This document shows, in pieces, positions 1 to 7,883 of a DNA stretch of 40,273 nucleotides. This DNA is from Zhongshania aliphaticivorans (GTDB taxonomy: Bacteria; Pseudomonadota; Gammaproteobacteria; Pseudomonadales; Spongiibacteraceae): contig NZ_CACSIJ010000015.1 of NCBI RefSeq assembly GCF_902705855.1, forward strand, positions 140,618 through 180,890, read 5' to 3'. A program made the translations under genes and the position numbers. Each line of letters begins with the position of its first letter. Position 1 is the first letter of the stretch. Below the pieces are notes generated by a model. It saw only the letters and a list, made by a program, of their open reading frames with translations, was not told the origin of the DNA and searched no databases.

Positions 1-1551
1 GTTTTCAACCACGTCGCCACGGCTATAAATCCAGCGGAAATTACCCGCGCGATCCTTAACCCGAAACTCGACACTATTGCCCGTTGCCATTCCCAGCCAA
101 CTGTCCACCGCTGAGGCAATGATTTGCAAATCATCAGCGAAGGCAATATTTTTAAAAGCTCCAACGGGATAAGGTTTGACGGGGACGTCGTAACCCAACA
201 TCCGAAAGAAGCTCTCCCCAACGGTAACAAGGCCGGTCTGCAAGTCTAAATCCCACAGATGGTTTTGTGCCGCATCTAGCGCCAGTTGGAAACGACGTTC
301 GCTTAGTTTTAAAGCGCGTTCGGTTTCGGTGCGTTTTGCTACCATAAAATTCGCGTCTTCAGCTAGGCGCTGAAATTCCGCAAAAGGTAGGCGCTTAATA
401 TCTATCGCCGTGGAACGTTTACTCGCGTCGGCAAAAAACTGCTGGAATATATGGAAGCCTGCAGCACTGCGCCTCGCCAACCAACGCGCCGCGATGGTTG
501 AGAAAATCATTAAAATGAAAGCAATAATCACAATAAAACGGATATGCTCTTTGACCCGCTCTTGTAAAGCAGCGCGCTCGTCACTTAATTTATCGTTGAG
601 TTCATCCAAGAATACACCCGAACCCAACACCCAACCCCAGGGTTCAAAGCGGCGAATATACGAAATAACGGGTTTCTTCTCACCGTCGCGATCAAGCCAA
701 TTAAGCTCAGTAAACAAGCTGTGTTCTTCACCGCCGACTCGCGTACTCACATCGACAATATCCGGCATTAACAAGCCGACATTACTGGGGTCGTATGCAT
801 TAACCAATTGCCGACCGTCTTTATCAACCACAAATAATATGGAGTTATCAGGATCGATGGGGACAGCTGCAATTCGCTCAATAACTTCGCGCTTAAGCCG
901 GTTAAGTTCATCGCTCAAAAAAATACTCGCGCCAATATAAATACTCAGCGGTTTGTAATAGTAAACAAAGCTAAAATTACGTTCGGTAGCAACGTCACTG
1001 CTAGGATCGGTAAACCGGTATTCAAGAAAGTCGTATTTTTTATCTTGTAATGCGGCCCGAATCTGCGATGAAAACGCGTTAACCGTCGCTGTATCGGTCA
1101 TTCGCGCTTCGGCGGCAGGGTTCATCGGCGGCAGCAAAGCCTGCCCACTGCTATCAAATAAGAAGAAAAAACCTTTGTTATTTAAAAAACGTAGCGACGC
1201 CATGGTCGCCCGCAGACGGGTTAATTGATCGGTTTTGCTCTCGCCAACAAACTCTTTGCGAGTGTCTTCTATTAGCGATATACCCACCGCGACCTGCTGT
1301 CGCAAATCATTGTATATCTGCCGGTTTAGCTGGGTATGTTTAAAATCTAAATACTCAACGGCCTTGCCAACTTCTCGGCGCAATAGCTCCCTGCGTGACT
1401 CAACATAGGTGTCTCGCCATGCTTCACTCTGCTGAGTGTAGCGCTCGTATTCTTTTGCAATCCAGATATAGCCGAATATCGCCAAAGGAATCGCAGACAA
1501 TGCGACTAGGCTAAGGAGATAAATCTGTACTAAACTGCGCTTAGTTCGCAT
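1..1551 (-). CDS. Sensor histidine kinase N-terminal part (double Cache-like sensor, PAS), cut by window edge
   Basis: I read this frame by hand: 517 codons run open from an ATG at 1551-1549 to position 1, so the C-terminus lies outside the window. An AAGGG lies 6 nt before the ATG. Residues about 8-28 form a first membrane helix. Residues about 30-330 are a periplasmic sensor with two Cache-type units (motifs GFFFLFD and ILFVVDKDGR, and GWVLGSG near the end). Residues about 335-355 form a second helix. A HAMP/linker-like stretch follows, then a PAS_3-type domain from about 415 (ERRFQLALDAA, ending RWIYSRGDVVEN). The kinase core itself is not visible; I infer it from this architecture and from the divergent FixJ-type regulator next door, its likely partner. 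A diguanylate cyclase output remains possible. The ligand is unknown; Cache domains usually bind small metabolites. Confidence 0.85.
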   Translation of the reverse strand, partial: MRTKRSLVQIYLLSLVALSAIPLAIFGYIWIAKEYERYTQQSEAWRDTYVESRRELLRREVGKAVEYLDFKHTQLNRQIYNDLRQQVAVGISLIEDTRKEFVGESKTDQLTRLRATMASLRFLNNKGFFFLFDSSGQALLPPMNPAAEARMTDTATVNAFSSQIRAALQDKKYDFLEYRFTDPSSDVATERNFSFVYYYKPLSIYIGASIFLSDELNRLKREVIERIAAVPIDPDNSILFVVDKDGRQLVNAYDPSNVGLLMPDIVDVSTRVGGEEHSLFTELNWLDRDGEKKPVISYIRRFEPWGWVLGSGVFLDELNDKLSDERAALQERVKEHIRFIVIIAFILMIFSTIAARWLARRSAAGFHIFQQFFADASKRSTAIDIKRLPFAEFQRLAEDANFMVAKRTETERALKLSERRFQLALDAAQNHLWDLDLQTGLVTVGESFFRMLGYDVPVKPYPVGAFKNIAFADDLQIIASAVDSWLGMATGNSVEFRVKDRAGNFRWIYSRGDVVEN

Positions 1552-1678
1552 GCGCAACCCTTGTTGTTGTATAGCAATCGCTTTGTTGCGTTGCAGCTTA
1601 TTAGGCAGAAGCTTATCCAGTCTTGGTGCTTCCCGCCAGTATCAATCAATTTATTCACTACTTAGGCATGCCCATAGT

Positions 1679-1707
1679 TTGTCATTTCATGGTAGCCTGA
1701 ATACATT
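1679..1707 (+). promoter_or_regulatory. Putative sigma-70 promoter of the response regulator gene
   Basis: TTGTCA at 1679-1684 (5 of 6 to consensus) and TACATT at 1702-1707 (4 of 6) are 17 bp apart, 29 bp before the ATG at 1736. The 184-bp gap between the two divergent signalling genes must hold both promoters. I saw no equally good match facing the kinase. Confidence 0.45.
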
Positions 1708-1735
1708 ATAAAACGGTAACGGCAAGGACGTAATA

Positions 1736-2356
1736 ATGACTATTGAAGCGACAGTGTACCTCGTTGAAGACGACGAAGCCGTGCGAGACTCACTGCAGAT
1801 GGTATTGGAATCCGTTGGCCACAAAGTAGTTAGCTACTCCCGCGCCGACTCTTTTCTAGAGGATTACACCACCGAGATGGCCGGCTGCATGGTGTTAGAC
1901 ATTCGTATGCCAGGCATGAACGGCATGGAATTGCAGCGCCAACTTAATTCTCGCAACTCTATATTGCCTATTATTTTTGTGACCGGACACGGTGACGTGC
2001 CGATGGCAGTAGACGCCATGCAGCGAGGCGCGGTGGACTTTGTACAAAAGCCCTATCGCGAAGAAGAGCTGCTTGGCAAAATCCAGCAGGCTATTGCCGC
2101 CGACGCTGAAAACCGCGCCGACCTTGAAGAAAAGCATAAAATTCGCGCCAAATTAGCAGATCTAACGCCGCGTGAAAGTCAGGTTATGGAGTTAATGATT
2201 GAAGGTAAGGCCAATAAGGTTATTGCCTACGATCTTGATATCAGCCAGCGCACGGTAGAAATTCACCGTGCCCGCGTAATGGAAAAAATGGGTGTACGTT
2301 CATTAGCCCACTTGGTGCGTATGGTAATGGCTGCAGAAGACAGTAGCAGCAACTAA
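1736..2356 (+). CDS. FixJ/NarL-family two-component response regulator
   Basis: The 206-aa protein has an N-terminal receiver domain (about 5-120) and a LuxR-type helix-turn-helix (about 143-199, beginning LTPRE and containing ISQRTVEIHR). The acidic pocket E11-D12-D13, phosphoacceptor D55 (in LDIRMPG), T83 and K105 are all present, so it should be phosphorylated normally. The motif FVTGHGDVPMAV is typical of the FixJ/TtrR branch. An AAGGA sits 7 nt before the ATG. It is divergent from the Cache-PAS sensor gene, which is its probable kinase. Targets cannot be told from the sequence. Its stop lies 2 bp from the stop of the convergent yqcC, with no terminator between. Confidence 0.93.
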   Translation: MTIEATVYLVEDDEAVRDSLQMVLESVGHKVVSYSRADSFLEDYTTEMAGCMVLDIRMPGMNGMELQRQLNSRNSILPIIFVTGHGDVPMAVDAMQRGAVDFVQKPYREEELLGKIQQAIAADAENRADLEEKHKIRAKLADLTPRESQVMELMIEGKANKVIAYDLDISQRTVEIHRARVMEKMGVRSLAHLVRMVMAAEDSSSN

Positions 2357-2358
2357 GC

Positions 2359-2685
2359 TCACTGACTGCCCAGCAAGGCGTCCATCGCCTGCAGGGCAGT
2401 CATCAAACCGTTCACCGGCAACTGTAAACCACTAAAATACTCTTCCGCCATCGGCGCAATCCCGCTAGCACGCGGTAAATCTTGCTGCTGATCTAGCAGA
2501 AACTGCATTCTGGGAATAAAGATAAACTGCAGCCACTGTGCAAAATTCAAGGTATCGATGGCAAAAGGCTGCTCGCTTCGCAGTGCTTCTGGCGGCGGCG
2601 ATTCGGCCTGCCAACATCCTATTCGGCGCAGCTCTGCTTCAATATCCATTAAAGTCGCCGCTACTTCGTGATTCTCAGCCATCAT
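2359..2685 (-). CDS. yqcC: YqcC family protein (DUF446)
   Basis: This 108-aa soluble protein carries the family features: a helical N-terminus with IEAELRRIGCW, then the central block FAQWLQFIFIPRM and a C-terminal LPVNGL-type end. Family members are about 105-110 aa, so it is full length. In enterobacteria yqcC is next to truC and its molecular role is unsettled; here it follows dinG by 21 bp and is probably the last gene of the acyltransferase-dinG-yqcC operon. Two ATG codons in tandem open the frame and either could be used. It converges with the response regulator gene at a distance of 2 bp. Confidence 0.85.
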   Translation of the reverse strand: MMAENHEVAATLMDIEAELRRIGCWQAESPPPEALRSEQPFAIDTLNFAQWLQFIFIPRMQFLLDQQQDLPRASGIAPMAEEYFSGLQLPVNGLMTALQAMDALLGSQ

Positions 2686-2706
2686 CTCTACTATTACATT
2701 CCAAGC

Positions 2707-4830
2707 TTATTCTATGATCTGTCGATAGGGCGGCATCGACGCTAGCATTTTCCGGCCGTAGTGCCGAGTCACAATTCGTCTGTCTAAAATAGTAATTCGT
2801 CCAACATCAGATTCGCTGCGCAGTAAACGTCCGCTGGCCTGAATCAATTTTACCGCCGCATCTGGCACGGTAATATCCATAAAGGGATTGCCATTGTTGC
2901 GGCTAATCCACTCTGCCAATGCTTCTTCTACCGGATCTTCTGGCACCGCAAAGGGAATTTTGGCGATAAGGACATGGGAGCAATACTTGCCGGGTAAATC
3001 TACCCCTTCGGCAAAGCTCGCCAAACCGAAAATCACACTTCCTTCTCCGCCATCTAGGCGCTTGCGGTGCTGGCTGAGGATCTCGTGTTTTGGCAGATCG
3101 TCCTGCGCCAAGATACGGCTCTGCCACTGTGCCGGCATGGCTTCGCGAACTGCACGCAGTTGCTTGCGAGACGAAAACAATACCAAATTACCTTCAGAGG
3201 GCGACATCAACTCCGGCAACATCTCTATTAACGCGGCGGTGTGGGCCTCAGCATCACCCGCGTCGCAGTTCATGGCCGGTATATATAATTCACCCGCCTC
3301 GGCGTGAGCAAAGGGACTGGGCACCACCTCAAAGCTAGCATCAGTGTCGAGCCCCGCGCGCATACTAAAACGATTAAAGCTACCCAAGGCCGTCAAGGTC
3401 GCCGAGGTGAGCACCGCCGCATAACAACGCGACCACAGCGCCGACTTAAGCGCATTGGCGGCCAATATCGGGCTAGCATTTAATTCGATATCGAATAAGC
3501 CCTGCCCAGTTTCGACCAAGGCCATCCAGCGCGCATTTGGCGGCTTTTCTTTACTAGCGTCACTGGCGTAGGAGCGCCACAGCGCAACGGCGTTTTCCGC
3601 CCGAAAACGGGTAGATGACACAGTTGTTAACCACTGCTCCATTACCTCGCGGCTCGCTAGCAGCTGATTGCTGTCTAAGCTATCTTGCAAGGTATCGATA
3701 ATGCGTTCAGCCTGCTGAATAATCCCGCTAAAGCCTTCGGCCATACTTCTAGCATGGGCGGCTAAGTCATCTGGCACAATACCGTCGGGGAAGCGCACAC
3801 TCTTTGTTCCCTGCCGCTCTTCAGCGCCGTCTAATAAGTCTTCCAGTAAGGGCCGCAACGGAGCCAAACCACGTCGCACTGCAATAAGCTGAGCCAGTAA
3901 GCTCTCAAGCTGTCCCCGTGCCGTCATGTCCATCGCAGGCACTGCGATCATGGCGGTCAAGGCGCGCTCTATTTGCTCCATCCAGCGTTCAGTCGCCGCA
4001 AGACGGAAATTCGCACTGAAATGGTTTATGACTTTATCGGGCAGGTGATGAGCTTCATCAAATATATAGATGCACTCCTCCGGCGGCGGCAGTATAGCGC
4101 CGCCACCTAGGGCGAGGTCGGCCAGCACCAAGTCGTGATTCGCCACGATAACATCCGCTTGAGTCAGTGATTCGCGAGCCTTAAAAAAACTACATTGTTT
4201 AACGTGACTGCAGCGCCGCCCAGTGCACTGGGCATGATCGGTCGTGACCCGCGTCCACTTATCATCGGCAATCACCGTATCCCAGTCGTCACGGTCACCC
4301 GCCCACTTTCCGGTCGCCATTTTCTGCGCAAAATCGGTATACAAAGACAGGCTTTCAGCGTCGGGGGCCGCCATGTGCTCGTCGATATACAGCGGCAACA
4401 CCTTAGCGTCTGCCCCCGACAATAATTGATCTAATTTAGATAAACAGATATAGCGCCGGCGGCCCTTAGACAAGCTAACAGTAAATTGCAGCCCGCTATT
4501 AGTAAGAATATCCGGCAGATCGCGGTAAATTATTTGCTCTTGGAGAGCCACAGTTGCGGTAGAAATAACGAGGGTTTTGTTAGTCTGCTGCGCAATCGGA
4601 ATCGCCGCTACCGCATAGGCCAAGGTTTTACCCGTGCCTGTGCCGGCTTCCACCACACAGAGATGATCGCCACCACCACGCTGAAACTCTTGATTACGCT
4701 TTACACCGCCCAGCACTCTCGCAATATGGGCAATCATCAAGCGCTGACCGTAGCGAGGACGCAGCTGTTTTACATCTAGGAATTGTCGATATGCGTCCTG
4801 AATCGCTTTTTTCAGTGCATCTGTGAGCAC
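2707..4830 (-). CDS. dinG: ATP-dependent DNA helicase DinG (iron-sulfur, XPD-like)
   Basis: The 707-aa protein matches the usual DinG length (E. coli about 716). It has Walker A (GTGTGKT, K68), the DEAH box (D258-E259-A260-H261, followed by HL) and the C-terminal motif VI QASGRLLRSE. Four cysteines that should hold the 4Fe-4S cluster are present: C129, and C202, C207 and C213 in the CTGRRCSHVKQC segment. DinG is a 5'-3' SF2 helicase that unwinds D-loops, R-loops and G-quadruplexes. The start is GTG, directly after the TAA of the upstream acyltransferase gene (TAAGTG), so translation is likely coupled. No LexA box is expected at such an internal operon position, and I did not see one. Confidence 0.95.
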   Translation of the reverse strand: MLTDALKKAIQDAYRQFLDVKQLRPRYGQRLMIAHIARVLGGVKRNQEFQRGGGDHLCVVEAGTGTGKTLAYAVAAIPIAQQTNKTLVISTATVALQEQIIYRDLPDILTNSGLQFTVSLSKGRRRYICLSKLDQLLSGADAKVLPLYIDEHMAAPDAESLSLYTDFAQKMATGKWAGDRDDWDTVIADDKWTRVTTDHAQCTGRRCSHVKQCSFFKARESLTQADVIVANHDLVLADLALGGGAILPPPEECIYIFDEAHHLPDKVINHFSANFRLAATERWMEQIERALTAMIAVPAMDMTARGQLESLLAQLIAVRRGLAPLRPLLEDLLDGAEERQGTKSVRFPDGIVPDDLAAHARSMAEGFSGIIQQAERIIDTLQDSLDSNQLLASREVMEQWLTTVSSTRFRAENAVALWRSYASDASKEKPPNARWMALVETGQGLFDIELNASPILAANALKSALWSRCYAAVLTSATLTALGSFNRFSMRAGLDTDASFEVVPSPFAHAEAGELYIPAMNCDAGDAEAHTAALIEMLPELMSPSEGNLVLFSSRKQLRAVREAMPAQWQSRILAQDDLPKHEILSQHRKRLDGGEGSVIFGLASFAEGVDLPGKYCSHVLIAKIPFAVPEDPVEEALAEWISRNNGNPFMDITVPDAAVKLIQASGRLLRSESDVGRITILDRRIVTRHYGRKMLASMPPYRQIIE

Positions 4831-5994
4831 TTAAACCGCCTCGTCGACGGCCCGCAGATCGCGACTACGCAACTGATTTCTCACGGGGTTAGCGTATATC
4901 TCCATCGCCTTAACGCGGAATTCCTGAGGCATTTTTGCAAAACGCTTTTCAAATTCGGCGACATCGGCATCGGTGATTTTTGGCACCTGCAGCTCGCGCC
5001 AGCGGTCATCGTTGTAAAGGCGCTTATAGGCGAGCACATTGCTGGCATGCAGACGATATTGATCAATAATTGCGTTATCCAGCACCGCCGCCACCGCTGA
5101 AGCGTCGGCAAACTCACCCTTTAGCGGTGCACCAAAACTAACGTGAACATCGCCCTTATTGCCCAAAACGCCGACGGCGATACTTTTTAAATCTTCGTGT
5201 TCGGCTTTTAAATACGCGCCATCGCGCTCTACATGCACTAGCTCTTGGGCCTTAGCGGCATCTAAGGGATCCCATTCGTAAGAAATAGACACCGGCACAA
5301 TATTTAGCTTGTTGATATAGTCAGAGAAGCTCTCGTCTGGCTTTTGCTGCGCCATACCGATCATTTTTATCACCGCCGCCTCGGTGGCATCGTTGCCATC
5401 TTTAGCGCGGCCTTCACGCTGGGCTATCCAAATAGAACTGCGCTCTTCTAATAAAGAGAATCGAATATAGTTTGCCAATTGCCTAAATGCGGCCAGCATC
5501 TGGCGAGGGCCACGGGCTGAGCGACGCACAATAAAGCTTTTATTTAAGCGCATTAGGTCTGCAGCGAAGGGCTTTGACAGCAAATTGTCGCCAATGGCGA
5601 TCCGCACAGTATCCCGTTCGTGATGATACAAGGCATAGTTAACAAAGGCGGGATCGAGGGCGATATCACGGTGGTTGCTAATAAATAAATAGGCCGCGTC
5701 CGAACCAAGCACATCTAGGCCCGACACATTAAAGCTACAGGTATGATCCTCGATCATCGCATCCATATAGCGTTTAATGATTAACTGAAAGTCCGCCACG
5801 CTGCTGACGCCCTTTAACTCGCGACGTAAATACCAAGTGATAAAGGGGCGAACCAACCACGGTAAATAGCGGTTTAGCTTGGGAATACGCAGATTGGCGA
5901 CCACATTTAATAACTCGGGGTCGACCAGCAACTTGCCTAAAACCGGCACGACTTCATCGTCGTGGTATGGCCGGATCTCAGCGAAGTCATCCAT
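4831..5994 (-). CDS. PlsC-like glycerolipid acyltransferase family protein
   Basis: The frame opens with a TTG at 6042, but I prefer the ATG at 5994, giving 387 aa beginning MDDFAEIRPYHDDEV, a typical N-terminus of this family as I know it. The acyltransferase motif is SNHRDIALD (H108 to D114), which places five residues between His and Asp instead of the classic four. The second motif, normally EGTRS, reads REGRAKDG at about 190-200. Together these suggest a divergent branch often annotated as 1-acyl-sn-glycerol-3-phosphate acyltransferase. It probably acts at the inner membrane, but the substrate is not proven. It is first in an operon with dinG and yqcC and divergent from the neutral-lipid locus. 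Confidence 0.85.
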   Translation of the reverse strand: MDDFAEIRPYHDDEVVPVLGKLLVDPELLNVVANLRIPKLNRYLPWLVRPFITWYLRRELKGVSSVADFQLIIKRYMDAMIEDHTCSFNVSGLDVLGSDAAYLFISNHRDIALDPAFVNYALYHHERDTVRIAIGDNLLSKPFAADLMRLNKSFIVRRSARGPRQMLAAFRQLANYIRFSLLEERSSIWIAQREGRAKDGNDATEAAVIKMIGMAQQKPDESFSDYINKLNIVPVSISYEWDPLDAAKAQELVHVERDGAYLKAEHEDLKSIAVGVLGNKGDVHVSFGAPLKGEFADASAVAAVLDNAIIDQYRLHASNVLAYKRLYNDDRWRELQVPKITDADVAEFEKRFAKMPQEFRVKAMEIYANPVRNQLRSRDLRAVDEAV

Positions 5995-6284
5995 CGGATT
6001 TTGCTCTCTACAATATGAAGGGGCGTACAATAAAGGATTCAAGCGCAGTCGTCATCTGCCTAGCGCAATCACCCGCTACTAAATACTCAATTTGTCGGTA
6101 AAACGCTCTTATTCGGGGCTCACACCCCCTCTCTCGCAAGCCCCAATCCTGCACCCCACCCCGTACCCAGCTTAGCTTTCAAGGTAAAAGCACTGGACTC
6201 TCGAGCTAATCCAATGCACAATTTAGTAAGCATGATTACATTTCGTATATGAACATAATTCTTAAATCTGAAGCAGGGAAAAAT

Positions 6285-7859
6285 ATGCCAATTAAATCAA
6301 GCACTAAAGGCCATGCCGTAGATAAACAAACGGCAGCTTTCTTCGATTTTGACGGCACCCTGATCGCCGGTTATTCCGCTTTTTATCTGCTAAAAGAGCA
6401 AATTAAACGCAAGCTCCTCGGGCGCCATCAGATCACCGAGGTCATTTTGGGCTTAGTGAATTACCGCGCTCACCTAATCGACGCCGATGAACTAATGAGT
6501 ATTGGCAGCTCTCACCTCAAAGGCATGCTAGAAAGTGATTTTGCTGACCTAGGTAAACAGGTATACGAAAAGAACATTTTTAAACTGATATACCCTGAAG
6601 CCCGCGCACTAATCGAAAAGCATCGCCAGCAAGGTCACCAGATTGTCATTGTGTCCTCCGCCAGCCAGTACCAACTTACCGATGCCGCCAAGGAGCTGGG
6701 CATTGACCACATTCTATGCACCCAATACCAAGTAAAAGACGGCAGCTTCACCGGCGAAGTGATTTCCCCGGTGTGCTGGGGTGACGGAAAAGTACGGGCG
6801 GCAAACAATTTTGCCGCCGAACACGGTATCGACCTAGATCAAAGCTACTTTTATTCCGACAGCGATGAAGACCTTCCGCTGCTAGAAGCCGTCGGCCATC
6901 CCAGGCCGCTCAACCCCAATAAGCGCCTTACTAAAATTGCTAAAAAGAATAACTGGCCTTGCCAAACTTTCGGCAGCAGAAGCCGCGGCTTAAGCAAAAC
7001 ATTGCGCAGCGTTGGCGTATATACCTCACTCATCAGCGCCTATTTCGGCGGACTGGGTGTATCTAAGCTGAGCGGTTCGAGTATTACTGGTCGCAATTTT
7101 ATGGTGTCGTCGTTTTCAGACTTTGTCTGCGCGCTGATCCAAATGGAGCTAAAGGTTCGCAATCCAGAACATATGGCGAATAGCGGCCCAGCGGTGGTGA
7201 TATTCAATCATCAAAGCCAAGCCGATGGCTTCATTATTATGAAGCTGTTGCGCGACAATTTTGCAGGCATCGGCAAAAAGGAGTTCGGCAAATTCCGCCT
7301 GCTGGCCAATGCTTACGAATTTGCGGGCATCATTCCCATTGACCGCTCAGACAGCAAAAACACTATCGATCTCATGAAGCCATTGGTCGACACCTTGCAG
7401 ATCGAAGGGCGCAGTGTCGCCATTGCCCCCGAAGGCACTCGCTCCAGCTCGATGAAACCGGGACCGTTCAAGAAAGGCGCTTTTCATTTAGCCATTGATG
7501 CCGGCGTACCGATTCTGCCCGTGGTTATTCACAACACCGCAGATGTTCAAGCCAAGGGCGATTTTCTATTTCACCCAGCGACGGTCACCGTCGAGATTTT
7601 ACCCGCTGTGAATACCACCACGTGGCGTAAAGAGACTCTCGACGCGCACATCAATGAGGTGCGTAATCAATTCCTTACTGCCCTTGGGTTTCCGGCAGAG
7701 AACACTGTCGGCACAAAATCTGCTACACAAGAAATAGCCGCAAAAGCCAATGTCACGGCGGCAAAGCCTAAGCCCCGCACAAAAAAGGCCGCGCCGAAAA
7801 ATAGCAGCGCTAAGGCGAGCGACAGCAGCACATCGCAAACTGACAAACAAACACAATAA
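6285..7859 (+). CDS. Bifunctional HAD-IB phosphatase / PlsC-type acyltransferase
   Basis: I chose the ATG at 6285 (524 aa) because AGGGA lies 5 nt before it; an upstream ATG at 6249 has no ribosome site. The N-terminal half is a HAD-IB (SerB-like) phosphatase with DFDGT (nucleophile D21, acid D23), a VSSAS motif and the late YSDSDEDLPLL acidic motif. The C-terminal half is a PlsC domain with NHQSQAD (H309 to D314) and EGTRSSSMKPGPFKKGA. The last about 45 residues are rich in Ala, Lys and Ser and look disordered. The order HAD-PlsC is known from mycobacterial PlsC (Rv2483c). The PlsC part should acylate lysophosphatidate; the HAD part might dephosphorylate a phospholipid intermediate, but its substrate is inferred. 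It leads the neutral-lipid gene run, 24 bp before the WS/DGAT gene. Confidence 0.92.
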   Translation: MPIKSSTKGHAVDKQTAAFFDFDGTLIAGYSAFYLLKEQIKRKLLGRHQITEVILGLVNYRAHLIDADELMSIGSSHLKGMLESDFADLGKQVYEKNIFKLIYPEARALIEKHRQQGHQIVIVSSASQYQLTDAAKELGIDHILCTQYQVKDGSFTGEVISPVCWGDGKVRAANNFAAEHGIDLDQSYFYSDSDEDLPLLEAVGHPRPLNPNKRLTKIAKKNNWPCQTFGSRSRGLSKTLRSVGVYTSLISAYFGGLGVSKLSGSSITGRNFMVSSFSDFVCALIQMELKVRNPEHMANSGPAVVIFNHQSQADGFIIMKLLRDNFAGIGKKEFGKFRLLANAYEFAGIIPIDRSDSKNTIDLMKPLVDTLQIEGRSVAIAPEGTRSSSMKPGPFKKGAFHLAIDAGVPILPVVIHNTADVQAKGDFLFHPATVTVEILPAVNTTTWRKETLDAHINEVRNQFLTALGFPAENTVGTKSATQEIAAKANVTAAKPKPRTKKAAPKNSSAKASDSSTSQTDKQTQ

Positions 7860-7883
7860 TTCATCACAGGGGTAAGCCGCGCC

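Noticed and set aside
410-940. A 176-codon open frame on the plus strand
   Set aside because: It lies antisense within the Cache-PAS kinase gene, whose minus-strand reading gives clear sensor and PAS motifs. The plus-strand translation is Ser/Thr/Leu-rich and shows no family features.
4195-5100. Several plus-strand frames of 60-105 codons opposite dinG and the acyltransferase gene
   Set aside because: They overlap each other and two well-supported minus-strand genes; none shows a motif.
6043-6248. A C-rich stretch in the gap between the two acyltransferase genes (about 6120-6170)
   Set aside because: It looked like a possible structured leader, but I found no stem, repeat or promoter that holds up.
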